64,000 nt of DNA, taken from the NCBI GenBank assembly GCA_021014945.1, contig MU266366.1:94579-158578 (forward strand). Direction: 5' to 3'. The position numbers were made by a program, and so were the translations under genes. Below are positions 1 through 10,929 of this stretch, piece by piece (the first letter of the stretch is position 1; each line of letters starts with the position of its first letter). The stretch is from Leucogyrophana mollusca (taxonomy: Eukaryota; Basidiomycota; Agaricomycetes; Boletales). Under the pieces are notes generated by a model. The model ran no database searches. It was not told where the DNA came from and was given only the letters and a program-made list of their open reading frames with translations.

Positions 1-606
1 CACCGATCAGGGCGTGCCATGATAACTCCTGCGTATCATCACGTCGCGATAAAGCACGGGAGGCGTCATAGTAAGCTCCGAGCGGCGCGTGATAGACCCG
101 GCATATCATCGCGATAAACCCTGCGCGTGTATCGTATCACCATGATAGAGCCCCCGGGTATCATCATGATAGACCGCTGCGTATCACCATGATAGACCCT
201 GTGTATCACCACGATAGACCACGACTCAGCTGCATCGTGCGCAGCGACACGATAACCGCCGCATATACCACGCTCGCCAGCCAACGAGAACGCCGATATG
301 AGTAAGCAGGCGAGGGGGCAGGCTGCAGATGAGGTGCATAATGATATCAGACGCGGGAACACCGGAGTAGTTCCGCGTTGTTGATGTCATACCTATCTCG
401 CCCATACATTCATTCCAAGGCACCGATGACCATGATGCGCGATGGAATGAAATGCGGGTCGGAAGGATCTACCTGAGCTAGGCTTCCCTCCCCAACACCC
501 CAGTTTCTGCATGACGCGAATTCGAAAGGACAGGCAGACCCCCAAATTCAAACTTAAACCCAGAATACCAACACACCCCAAACGCAAACCAACAACCACG
601 ACTCAC
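1..606. repeat. Imperfect GATA/TATC repeat tract; no exon found
   Basis: About 90-225 is an imperfect tandem array built from ATGATAGA and GTATCAC blocks, which are partly self-complementary (GATA opposite TATC). A related tract occurs at about 13490-13580. The rest (about 230-606) holds no coding segment I can recognise on either strand. The next exon of the oxidoreductase that ends at 607 would be expected here on the minus strand, but it is not visible. Confidence 0.6.
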
Positions 607-3600
607 CAACACAACCTCGTCCCCAAAAACGGCTTCTCCGCGAGCCGTGGGTACACGTCCCGCAGGTGCTCCCGCAGCTCGCGCGCGACGCTGCGCGGGA
701 TGCGGAGCCCATCACCGCCGTCGGGGTGGCTGAGGACCGTGCGCGGGGTGGAGATGCCGCGTGGGGGCGGAGCGGGAGGGATGCAAGGGACGGGAGGCGT
801 CGGTGCGACGGTGGTTGTGGGCGGTGGGTGGCTGCAAGGGGTAGCAGTGGGCTGGGGTAGTGCGATTGGTTCCGTGGGTATGTTCTCGGCGGGAAGGCCA
901 CCTAGGGAACCGGGAACGGGAGGCGCTGGGACATGTGTGTGTCCCGCAGCATGCAATGCGAATTTCACGATATTGTCTTCATTCGGCTGTCGTGCACAAG
1001 ATTGCGATGAGTCATTCATTGTGTGATTGGGAGGAAGGATGAAGCGCGAAACGCAAAACGTGACGTGTGGGTACCGAATGAGGAATAGAACGTGGAAGGA
1101 ACGATTCGGTGGCCCCGGACGGAACTTGGGTCAGAGCACTAACACGGCGCAAAGGACGTCATGCCGCGAAGGGGGCACCAATCACAGCGAAGGAAACCAA
1201 AGCGGAGGAAAGAAAAGACCAATGGAAGGGGGATAAGAGCAAAGATAAAAGATAAGCATCAAAGTTGCCCAATGCCCATCCATATGTCATGGACTATCCG
1301 ACGAGCACCCGTGACGCGTGGATTCCATCGCGCTGCGCAAACCTAGGACCGCGTCCATGGCGCGTAATTTTGGCTACGCGTGAATCTGGCACACGTGCAT
1401 TCGAATATCCAGTGCCATTGGATGGGTACGAGACGATATGGACAGGCGAACGTCGATCCACGCGTAATGATGATGGATGTAGGCACGAATCCACGTATAA
1501 TGAACGCAGGAATGAGTCCCACGCATAATGAATGCGCACCCAAAATCAAATCCACATCCACGCGTAACGGATAGGCATCCAAACCCACGTATAACGGACG
1601 CGCCCCCGAGTCCACGTATAACAAACACCCCCAATTCCACGCGTAACGGACACGCACGCGTATCTGCGTGAGATGGACGTCATTGATGTAATGATTGGCC
1701 GGGGAACAAAGGCAATCAATCTGAAACCCTGGGCCTGCCTCTGATCAGGGCGAAAAGGCGGAGAAACTAAAACGCTGGGTAGCAAGCAAACTAAGGCCTA
1801 GGGTGGCGAAAGAGCTGACGCAAAACCGACGGAAGAGATCCGTCCGAGAGAGGGCGCAACACCACCAGACGTAACAAGGGATGCGATACGTATTTCGGTT
1901 TAGAGCGCGATACGCTGGAATTATGGTTTGGGTGCGATACGCTGAGATTTTGGTCTGGGCACGATGCGCTGAGATTTCGGTTTGAGCGTGGTGCGCTGGG
2001 ATTTTGGTCTGGTCTGGGCACGATACACCCAATCCGGGCGTGGCGTGATACGCTCTTTGTGTGCGGGTCTGGGATGTGGAATGGGGCGAGGCAAGCGAGG
2101 ACGTGATTCGTGCGATAGCGATGGCGCATTTTCATAACACGTACGACCAAAAGACCGCAGCCGTAGCTGAGCCCCAAACGCAAATCCCAGACCCTAGACC
2201 CCAAACCAAGTACCAAGGAAGGAAGGGCGAGACCAAGGACGACTCGGAGGGAGGTAGGGACACGCGATAGATAGACAGCCTATCATGGCCACGACCACAC
2301 CAAATCCAAAATTACGAAAGGATGGACAAGACGCGTCCCAGGGCACGAAAACATGAAGAAAATAAGATAAAAATAAAAGAATCACGGAAAACCCAAAAGA
2401 CACATTTCATAAAAACAAGGGAATAAAAGAAACGAAAGAAAAGAAAGAAAAGAGTCCAGCGCTGAGTACTGAAGGACGCACCGGGAAGACATAGAACCCC
2501 GTCTCGAAGTTCAGGAAGACGGGGCAGTCGCGGTAGAGCGCGGCTTCGTCGGGCGTGAGCTGGATCGTGGCGACGCTTTGTCTGTGGGCGGGCGGGATGG
2601 CGTGGGGTGCGTGTGTGGGGCGCGGTGTGGGTGTGCGGGGCGAGTACGCGGGGCGTGGACGAAGCGATGTACCGATATACGTGTACCAGTATGTTGTGTG
2701 GATCGAGTACAGTGAGTCCTATGATATCAGCTCTCGTGGTCGCGTGACGCAGAATATACAAGGCATGAAAAGAGGAAACGGAGGACAGCGCAAGGCCCAG
2801 GGAGGACTCGAAAAGAAAAAATCAATTTACAAGACGAAAAACGCACCCAGTCGCCAGACACCGCGCATCCAGCCCCAGCTCGCGGAACGCCGACGCGGTC
2901 CACGCGCCGACAGCGAGCACCACCACGTCTGCCTCGTACACCTCCTCGTGCCCCGCTCCCTCCTGTTCCCTTTCCTCCCCTCCATCCCCTCCGTCCACTC
3001 CCTCACTTCCAAGTCCATCCACCCCCGCCCCACCCCCCACCCACACCCTCACCCCCACACACCTTCCCGCCCTCCGCACCACCCCGCGCGCCTCCCTTCC
3101 CCCCAGGACGCGCCCCCCCGCCGCGCGCACGCGCGCGAGGAGGACGCGCATGGCGCGCGCGGCCTCGGCCCAGCCGCCGTCGTGGTTCAGGGAGGCTGTG
3201 TAGGCGGGGGTGGGGGTGGTGCTTTGGGCGGGTGAAGCGGCATTTGGGGCGGGCGACGGATCGGATGGGATGGGCGACGGATTGGATGGGACGGGCGACG
3301 GATCGAATGGGACGGGCGCTGGGAACGCCCCCTCCACGCCCAGCGCCGCGCGGACGGCCGCCGCGTCCGGGAGGAGGGACGTCCGCGCGCCGAGGGCGCG
3401 GTCGTTTGCGTAGGCGGGGTCCACGTCGGGGCTGGTGGTGGTGTTTTTGAGGAGGAGGATGCCGGATCTGGGTGTGCGCGTGGGTGTGCGTGGTGTGTGA
3501 GGTGGGGTGGGGTGGGGTGTGTGCGGTGCGGTGGGTGTAGTGGGTAAGGTGGGTGCGGTGGAATGGAATAGCACGCGCACGCGACGGGGCGCGGGGATGG

Positions 3601-4142
3601 AACGACGAGATATACATCAGTCCAGCCCAGCCCAACACACAGCCCATAAGACGCACTCGTGATAGCACCCCGCCCACTCGGGCGCCTTCCACGCCGCGAT
3701 CGCCTCCCGCGCGAGGCGCGTGTAGAACTTGTCCGTGTAGCACGAGCGCACGACTGCGGGGGGTGGGGTCAGTGGTTGTGTTTCCTCTTCTCCCCGTTTC
3801 CCCTTCCCCCCACTGCACCCCCACATCCCTTCCCCTTCCCTCACCACCGCATCACCCAAACCCAAACGCACCTTTATTCAGATCCACGCTCGCCGCGTCC
3901 CGCGCCGGGAGCTCCGCCGCGCGGTCGAGCACCGTCACCCTCACCTTGCCCGTCCCCGCGTGGCGCTGGAGGAGGTGCAGCGCGGTGGAGAGGCCGAAGG
4001 TGCCTGCGCCGAGGATGAGGATGTGTTTGGTTGGAGTTGTCGTGGAAGGTGTGGGGGTTGCCGTGGGAGGAGCTATGGGGGGAGAGGTGGGAGAAGAAGC
4101 GGGGGGAGGAGAGGGAGATGTGGGACGAGGGGGAGGGGGCAT
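607..4142 (-). CDS. Amadoriase-type FAD oxidoreductase (fructosyl amino acid oxidase-like), 3' end missing
   Basis: Minus-strand exons: 4142-3872, 3753-3657, 3467-2847, 2581-2482 and 986-607, all joining in phase. After a Pro-rich leader the protein has the Rossmann FAD motif LGAGTFGLSTA and then DLNKV. Later segments, ATGQSVATIQLTPDEA, NFETGFYVFP, PNEDNIVKFA and GISTPRTVLSH, are characteristic of fungal fructosyl amine/amadoriase enzymes of the DAO superfamily, which oxidatively deglycate glycated amino acids and release H2O2. Exon 3 has a Pro/Ser-rich imperfect repeat, and exon 5 a Pro-rich in-frame insert between HTH and GISTP. The fourth intron is about 1.5 kb and packed with repeats, against 52-190 nt elsewhere in the gene. 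The reading frame leaves exon 5 at TRLCW with a GT donor; the C-terminal part (about 70-90 residues in relatives) is not found in 1-606. It may lie outside the window or be lost. L-saccharopine/pipecolate oxidase is the closest alternative identity. Confidence 0.8.
987..2481 (-). repeat. Repeat-filled long intron of the oxidoreductase
   Basis: This interval separates the in-phase exons ending FYVFP and starting PNEDN. About 1270-1660 is a tandem array whose unit, roughly 30-35 bp, carries CCACGCGTAAC or CCACGTATAAC cores followed by GGACGC or GAATGC. About 1900-2045 is a second array with units near 28-30 bp sharing GCGATACGCTGAGATTT. About 2345-2450 is purine-rich (GAAA runs). No transposase or reverse-transcriptase segment is visible. 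Confidence 0.65.
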
Positions 4143-4236
4143 GGTGCTGGATGGAAGAAGGGAGAAGGGGGGGAGGGGGCTTGTTATGATATCAAGGAGA
4201 TACTGATAAGCGAACCCCGCAATCGCTGATTATCGG

Positions 4237-4896
4237 CTATTTATGACAGCGCGTGATGTCCACGTCCATAATGTATGGTATTTGTGTTACTGTACACCTG
4301 ATTCTATGTTCATGTTCACATTCACGTTCATTGCACAGTGCAACTGCAGACAAGATCAAGCGCCGAGCTGCATGCGAGGTCCCGGCCCGGCAGCGCACCA
4401 ACGAAATCCAGCATCCTCGCATACATCTCTGTATCTCGTCGCGTTCCAGGGAGGTGTAACGTGTACGAGTGGGACCAGCCCCGCACGCCGAGTCGCAGCA
4501 GACCACCCGAGTCGACACGTCCATCGGGGGTCGTAGCACGCGAGTCCAGACTCGGGGATTGGCCGTGGGGTGTGGGGGCGAGCGAGGCCAAGGCTGAGCA
4601 TCGGAAGACTCGCAGAAGTTTGGAGGTGCGTTTGGAATTGGGGTTTGAAGGATGTGGCAGCCCCCCGCTGAGCGCTGAGTGCTGAGTGCTGGTCTGGGTG
4701 CGTCGATGTCGGTGCTGCTGTTGGCGTTGGCGTCGATGCTGCTGTTGGCGTTGGCGTCGATGCTGGTGCTGGCGTTGGCGTTGGCGCTGGGACCGGGCGT
4801 TAACGTCCCTAAGCTGGTCTGGTCTGCTTTAGGTGTCCCGACGTTGGTGTCGGTGCCATTGCTGAATGGCATTGGTGCTGACGCGTCTATCCCCAT
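4237..4896 (-). CDS. Doubtful open frame of 219 codons with Asn/Ala/Ser/Asp repeats
   Basis: An ATG-started open frame lies just upstream of the oxidoreductase on the same strand. Its first third encodes repeats such as NANSSIDA, produced by a GTTGGCGTCGATGCT-type minisatellite (about 4690-4800). The remainder has no domain, signal peptide or membrane segment that I recognise. It could be a chance frame through repeat DNA in a GC-rich region; nothing in codon choice or context argues strongly for a gene. Confidence 0.15.
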   Translation of the reverse strand: MGIDASAPMPFSNGTDTNVGTPKADQTSLGTLTPGPSANANASTSIDANANSSIDANANSSTDIDAPRPALSTQRSAGGCHILQTPIPNAPPNFCESSDAQPWPRSPPHPTANPRVWTRVLRPPMDVSTRVVCCDSACGAGPTRTRYTSLERDEIQRCMRGCWISLVRCRAGTSHAARRLILSAVALCNERECEHEHRIRCTVTQIPYIMDVDITRCHK

Positions 4897-4919
4897 TCAT
4901 AACCCCGCAGCCACGCCCG

Positions 4920-5140
4920 GTTCGCATCATACCACGGTACCTACCTGCCTGTGGGCGTGGGGGTATTGATATCCTGTGGGCGTGGGGGTATTGATATCCA
5001 GTGGCGGTTGGCGTGATTACGAGCAAGCGATAATATAGATATCCCGTGTTGCTGAGATGATATAGATATCCCGTGTTGCTGAGATGGTATAGATATCCTG
5101 CGACGCCGGGATGGTATAGATATCCTGCGACGCCGTGGTG
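4920..5140. repeat. Tandem repeats with GATATC cores
   Basis: Two adjoining tandem patterns. One has units with GTGGGCGTGGGGGTATT followed by GATATCC (about 4950-5000). The other has units of about 28 bp containing GATATCC then GTTGCTGAGATG or GCGACGCCG (about 5035-5130). No gene overlaps them. Confidence 0.6.
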
Positions 5141-6070
5141 GGACCAGCTTATCGTGACTGCGATGCAAGGAACCATCAGACCTCGCTGGGACCAACGCTT
5201 ATCGTGACCGCAACAAGAGGAACCATCAGTTGTCGCTGCGGAAGCGACCATCAGACTCCACTGCGGTGTAGGACCATCGGGCTTCGCTGCGGTATCAGAC
5301 GCCAGGCTCTCCGCCGGGTATCTACACCAGATATCAGCATCAACATCACGCCGAGGGTAGAATGCATCAAGACGTCACCAGGTGAGCCTCGGGCAGCGCA
5401 CCGGGAATACCGGTTAGACACCGGCATCGCAGTGGTTGGACGTTGGACACGTCATCGCAGTGGTTAGACGTTGAACACGTCATCGCAGTGGTTAGCCATG
5501 GGCGTAGCAATGATGAAACTTGGAGATCTGGATAGACTCGGAGACCTGGTTAGACTCGGACATCGCATTAGTTAGACTCGGACATCGCATTGGTCAGACC
5601 CAGACATCGCAGCGGTTAGGCTCAGACATCGCATTGGTCAGACCCAGACATGGCAGCGGTTAGGCTCAGAATCGGAGATCCCCCTCGTTAGACCCGACCA
5701 GCATCGCGGTGGGCCGGCTCTGATTCGACCAGTAGCGCGGCGAGCCTGGTTAGACTCTTAGACTCGGACATTGCATTGGTCAGACCAGACATCGCAGGTC
5801 GCATTGGTTAGATTTAGATTCGAATCGAAGAACCCCCGCGTTAGACCCGACCAGCATCAGTGGGTCCTGGTGGGTCCACTCTGATTCGGCGACTCTGACT
5901 CGCCGAGCATCGCGGTGGGCCTACTGACTCGACCAATATCACGGTGGATCCACTCTGACTCGACCAATTCCACAGCAGCGATGCTGGATTGACGCTTGGC
6001 CTGGACTACGGTGGGTCCACTCTGACTCGACCAATTCCACGGCAGCGATGCTGAATTGACGCTGGGGCGC
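5141..6070. repeat. Long degenerate tandem array upstream of PAL
   Basis: Short units containing GACATCGCA followed by TTGGTCAGAC or GCGGTTAG repeat across about 5440-5830. They grade into units with GTGGGTCCACTCTGACTCG (about 5865-6030). Copies are imperfect, as in a decaying minisatellite. No coding frame is supported. Confidence 0.6.
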
Positions 6071-7229
6071 TGATGCGGCTGGGCGATTGGGTGGGCTTAG
6101 GATAGTGGGGTTTGGGATACAGTGGGGTTTGAGGCCTGAGGGTCGAGAGTCGTGCGTGCGGTCATTGGTGATTGGGATGAACTGAAAGCAAAAGGGAGAG
6201 CGCCTGACGAGATTTTCAGAAAGGCCGCGGTACCGCTCAGACTCGTCGAGCCGACAACGACATGAAACACAACGGTACGTGTTATCGCGATGAAACGAGG
6301 GGACGCGGAGGTAAGGAGAAGCCGGCCTCGTGGTGGCGATGTCGACGGAACGGGGGTGTGATAATGCGATAATGCGATAATGATGATGGTGTGATTATGG
6401 ATGGCCATGGAACGCCCCGGGGTTTAATGTCCAATGATGGGTGAATGGAAAATGGTTTGCCGGATGATGTGGTGATGAAGAAGCTATGTCGCGGAACGTT
6501 AACGAAGGGTGATGAGATCTTAGAAGCTGTGTAGCGGAACGAATTATAAGTGGTGGTGATTGAAAATGAAATGGTGTCGGTGTCGGTGTCGGCGAAGGAA
6601 GGCTCCCTGGCGCTGGAAAAAGAGAGGCTCCTGGTGCTGAAAAAGAAAAGCATCCTGGTGCTGTGCTGAAAAAGAGAGGTTGTCTGGCGCTGAAAATGGA
6701 TTGCTCCTAGCGCTGAAAAAAGAACAACGCTGTGGCGATGTGGACGGAGGGGGTACAGATATAGACGGTGAGTGATGGGACGATGTAATTAAAAGCGGTG
6801 TCGACGGGAGTGGAGGAAATGAAATGAAAGCGGTGTCGACGGCCGCGGGTGCATCATGATGGCGTCGTATCGAGGGACGACTCATTGTATTGGATGGCGT
6901 CGAGTCATAGTATTAGGTGGGCGTCAGAGTCGACGACGAGGGTAAGCAGCCTCGTGGTGGCGATACCGACGGGGGAGGTGAAATAGACACCTTAGACCTT
7001 GTGTGTGGCTGGTATGGTGGCGAAGGGGTGAGAGAGTGAATTTACGGTGGGATAGCCGCGGATGCTGACGAGTGGGAGAGTTCGAGGTGAAAGTGGATCG
7101 GATCTACGACTGCCCCAAAAGAATGAGAATACGAGGGATCGAGATCTGGGTCTCCTTACGTAAGCAACTGACGGAGCATAGCAATCTTGCCTCGAGAAAT
7201 GTGAAAAGGCCACAGAAATCGCAGCGGAC
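6071..7229. other. Non-coding interval upstream of PAL
   Basis: No gene is recognised. About 6590-6730 has repeated GCTGAAAAAGA/GCTCCTGG-type units, and GGTGTCGACGG motifs recur between 6755 and 6975. The short open frames are compositionally biased and look like chance products. Confidence 0.5.
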
Positions 7230-7306
7230 GGATCAACGTCCACCACACAATACTTATACCCTCACTCCTCTAATCAATTAATCTAATACACTAAACACAC
7301 CAAACA
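7230..7306 (+). promoter_or_regulatory. Probable PAL core promoter and 5' leader
   Basis: Composition changes abruptly here to an AT/CA-rich stretch. A TATA-like ACTTATACC lies about 50 bp before the PAL ATG and is followed by a pyrimidine- and CA-rich leader. The ATG context is AACAATGTC. The transcription start is not determined. Confidence 0.3.
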
Positions 7307-10300
7307 ATGTCGCAGCTCACACTCCTCTCGTCCTTCCTCAGAGACACCAAAGAGCTCGACGCCTACCTCGCCTCCGAGCCCGCCCCCGTCACCGTCACGG
7401 GCAGCACCCTCTCCCTCCCCCAGATCCTCGCCGTCGCCCGCTACCACACCGCCCCCGCCCTCTCCACCGACCACCACATCCTCGCCAACCTCGCCGCCTC
7501 CCGCGCCGTCATCGAGGCAAAGGTCGCCAGCGGCCTCTCCGTCTACGGCGTCTCCACCGGCTTTGGCGGCAGCGCAGACACACGCACCGACGATGCCGTC
7601 GCGCTCGGCGCCGCGCTCCTCCAGCACCAGCACGCCGGCGTCGTCGTCCCCACCTATGCCCAGACCACCTCCCCCCCTTCGCCGTCGCCGCGCCCGGCGC
7701 CGCTCCCGTTCACGGACCCGCTCACGACGACCTCGATGCCCGAGTCCTGGGTCCGCGCGGCCATCCTCGTCCGCATCAACTCCCTCATCCGCGGCCACTC
7801 CGGCGTCCGCCCCGCCCTCCTCCGCAAGATGGCCCTCCTCCTCGAGCGCGCCGTCACGCCCCTAGTCCCCCTCCGCGGCAGCATCAGCGCTAGCGGCGAC
7901 CTCTCCTCCCTCTCCTACATCGCCGGCACCCTCATCGGCAACCCCGCGATTAGGGTCTGGGCACCCGCGCCCACCGCTGGGCCCGCCCTCGCACCCCCCG
8001 CGCGCACGCTCCTCCCCGCGTCCGTCGCCCTCGCCAACGCGGGCATCGAGCCCATCGCCCTCGCCTCGAAGGAACACCTCGGCATCCTCAACGGCACGGC
8101 CTTCTCCGCCGCCGTGGCCAGCCTCGTCGTCGGCGAGGCAGCCGGGCTCGCCGTCTTGGCCGGCGTGAGTCCCCTCCCCCCCCTCTGAGATCCTCCCAGC
8201 TTATGCTGATTTGCACACAGGTACTGACAGCGATGTCCGTCGAGGCCCTCCTCGGTACCCGCGGGAGCTTCGAGCCCTTTATCAGCGAGTCGCGGCCCCA
8301 TCCCGGCCAGGTGCGTACCCCCGTTTCTCTGTGCGCTCGAGTATTCACGCTAATGCTTATTCCTTTCGCCGTGTCACCCAGATCGCCACCGCCACCCTCC
8401 TGCACGCCCTCCTCACGCCCTCCCTCCTCGCCAGCACCTCCCACACCGAGGTCTCCATCACCGCAGACGCGGGCGTCCTCCGCCAGGACCGCTACTCCCT
8501 CCGCACCGCACCGCAGTGGCTCGGCCCGACGTGGGAGGACATCGAGGCCGCACGGCGCACGGTGCGCGTGGAGGTTAATAGCAGTGAGTGTCTTTGCCCT
8601 TTTACTTTGCCTTTGCGCCCTGGGATTTGCCCCTGCCCCGTTGTGTGCTGTGTGCTGTGCACCTGTACCTGGGGATTTACTTCTCCCCTGCACCTGGGGA
8701 TTTGCTTCTTCTCCTATATCTCGGGGACGTTGATATTGACCTCGAGACACTGACGCTAACGCGCCCACAGCGACGGACAACCCGCTCATCCAGCCCCCGG
8801 ACGCGACACAGCCCGGCACGGTGCACCACGGGGGCAACTTCCAGGCGCTCGCGCTCACGAACGCGATGGACCACACGCGCCTCGCGCTCGCGCTCATGGG
8901 GAAGATGATGTTCGTGCAGTTGACTGAGGTGCGTGCTGCGCTTTCATTTCGTCCCTACCCCTCCACCCCCTCTGCTTCCATACCCCACCCCTCCACTCCA
9001 CTCCCCCGCTCGCTTAACTCACTCGCTTAACTCTAACGCTAATGCTAACCCCCCCTCACAGATAATCAACCCCGCGACCTCGCGCGGCCTCCCGCCAAAC
9101 CTCTCCGGCGGCGAGCCCTCGCTCGACTACGGCGCCAAGGGGATCGACATCGCGGCGGCCGCGTACGTCGGCGAGCTGAACGGCCTCGGGGGGATGAACG
9201 TCGGCGTGGGGAGCGTGAGCGCGGAGATGCATAATCAGTGTGTTAAGTGCGTGTTTTTCGTCTCTTTTGTCTCTCGCTTTCACTTACTTACCCCTTTCAC
9301 CTCTCCCTCACCCCACTTCACCTTCCCTCGCCCCTTCACTTCTCAACCCGCCTCCAAACCCCCCTCTTCACCTCCAAAACGAATGATCATATGAACGAAC
9401 GAACGAACCACCCCCACCCCGCACACACAGCTCCCTTGCGCTCATCTCCGCCCGACACACCGCCACCGCGCTCGACGCCGCGGCCCTCCTCGCCGCCTCG
9501 CACCTCTACGTCCTCTGCCAGGCGCTCGACCTGCGCGCGCTGCAGGCGGAGTTCGCCGCCGCGCTGGGCGGCGTCGTGCGCGGCGTCGTGAGGGGGGTGT
9601 TTGGCGTCGCGTGTGCTTATAGCTCAATGAACGACACCGAAGAAACGATGGGAGTGAACGACACTGGCGTCATGAATGGGAACGTGAATGGGAAAACGGG
9701 GGTGGTGATAGACGCAGACGCGCTGACGCGCACGCTCGTGGACGCGCTGGAGAAGACGAGCACGATGGACTCGCCGGAGCGCATGGTGAAGGTCGCGGCG
9801 GCGTGCACGACGCAGCTTGTTGATCTGTTTTGTGGTGGTGAGTGCGCTCGCTCCTCTCCTCCTTTATACACACAACCCTTGCAAACCAATACTAACCCAC
9901 CCCTTCCCCCCCAGAAACCCCCGCCCCCGCGCTCCTCGCGCGCATCCCCGAATTCCGGCGGCGCCTCGCGGAGGCGATGACGGAGCTCCTCGTCGTGCTG
10001 CGGTGTGCGTACCTCGGCGTGGCGCGTGGCGACGTGCGCGCATCGAGCTCGCCTTCGAGTGCCTCTTCGCCTTCAACGACAACCGGCTCGACCCTCGCAG
10101 GGCTCGACGCACCTCTCGACTTCGGCGCACCCCTCGCAAACCTCGACCTCGGCGCGCCCCTCGCGCAGCTCGCGGCGTACCGCGGCCCCGCGCCCGCAGC
10201 GCCCTTCCTCGCGCGCACGCGCCCGCTGTACGAGTTCGTGCGGCGCGGGCTGGGCGTGGGGATGCACGGCGCGGGGAACCTCCGCGGGGACGTGTTTGGG

Positions 10301-10597
10301 ATGAGGGGGGTGGATGGGAGGGGGTGTGTTGGCTCCGGTGGCGCCGGTGTTGGCGTGCACGAACATGGGGTCAATGGTGTGAATGGGGTAAACGGGGAGT
10401 TGCCGGGGTTGAACGGGATGAGTGGGAACGGTGTGAATGGTGTAAACGGGAGCGGCACGGGCGAGATGGGCCCGGTGGAGAACACGATCGGGGACAATAT
10501 CGCGCGGATATACGAGGCGATCCGGGATGGGCGCGTTGCGAGGGTTGTGGCTGGGATGGTGGAGGAGGTGGGTGTTGGGGTGGGGTGCGAGCTTTGA
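7307..10597 (+). CDS. PAL: Phenylalanine ammonia-lyase
   Basis: Exons 7307-8164, 8221-8310, 8382-8583, 8771-8928, 9062-9246, 9431-9837 and 9915-10597 join in phase to 860 aa. The enzyme removes ammonia from L-phenylalanine (often also tyrosine) to give trans-cinnamate. The ASG triad that cyclises to the MIO electrophile is seen in [11 protein letters not shown] near residue 200, preceded by [12 protein letters not shown] with the catalytic-loop Tyr. Further family signatures are [41 protein letters not shown] and [11 protein letters not shown]. Fungal PALs are usually about 700-750 aa. The extra length comes from low-complexity inserts, including Asn-Gly-Val repeats in the last exon (about 10370-10450) and a Ser/Thr/Leu-rich stretch in the same exon (about 10040-10150). 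Codon usage is extremely GC-rich at third positions, and introns are 56-187 nt. The identification is firm; substrate preference between Phe and Tyr is not decidable here. Confidence 0.95.
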
Positions 10598-10929
10598 GGC
10601 TTTGAGATTTGAGTTTTGAGCTGGGGTGCAGGATACGATGCGGCGATGCGGGATGTAGAGCACGCCCACCACCACCACCACCACCACCACCGCACAACGA
10701 GGAGCACGCCCACGACGAGCAGGGGCACGGAGCACGGAGCACGGAGCACGGACTTCAATTTTATATATATACTCAGCACGCACGACAAGACTGGAATCGC
10801 ACACATACAGACACATGCAAGCATACATTATATTGTACCTAGATCTCTTTTTACTTTTTCGTTCTGTGCAGTACCCTAGATGCGAATACATAATATCACT
10901 TGATTCTGATTGTGAGCCTGGGTGGAGGG
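10598..10929. repeat. PAL 3' flank with CAC and GGAGCAC microsatellites
   Basis: A (CAC)n run lies at about 10666-10691, and tandem GGAGCAC units at about 10724-10753. An AT-rich stretch with TATATATA at about 10762 may serve as PAL 3' UTR. No gene is seen. Confidence 0.55.

Noticed and set aside
511..1026. Plus-strand open frame of 171 codons and neighbours over 511-1042
   Set aside because: Antisense to the oxidoreductase exon at 607-986, whose minus-strand frame has strong family motifs.
2555..4206. Long plus-strand frames across the oxidoreductase
   Set aside because: GC-rich shadow frames opposite real exons; no domain text.
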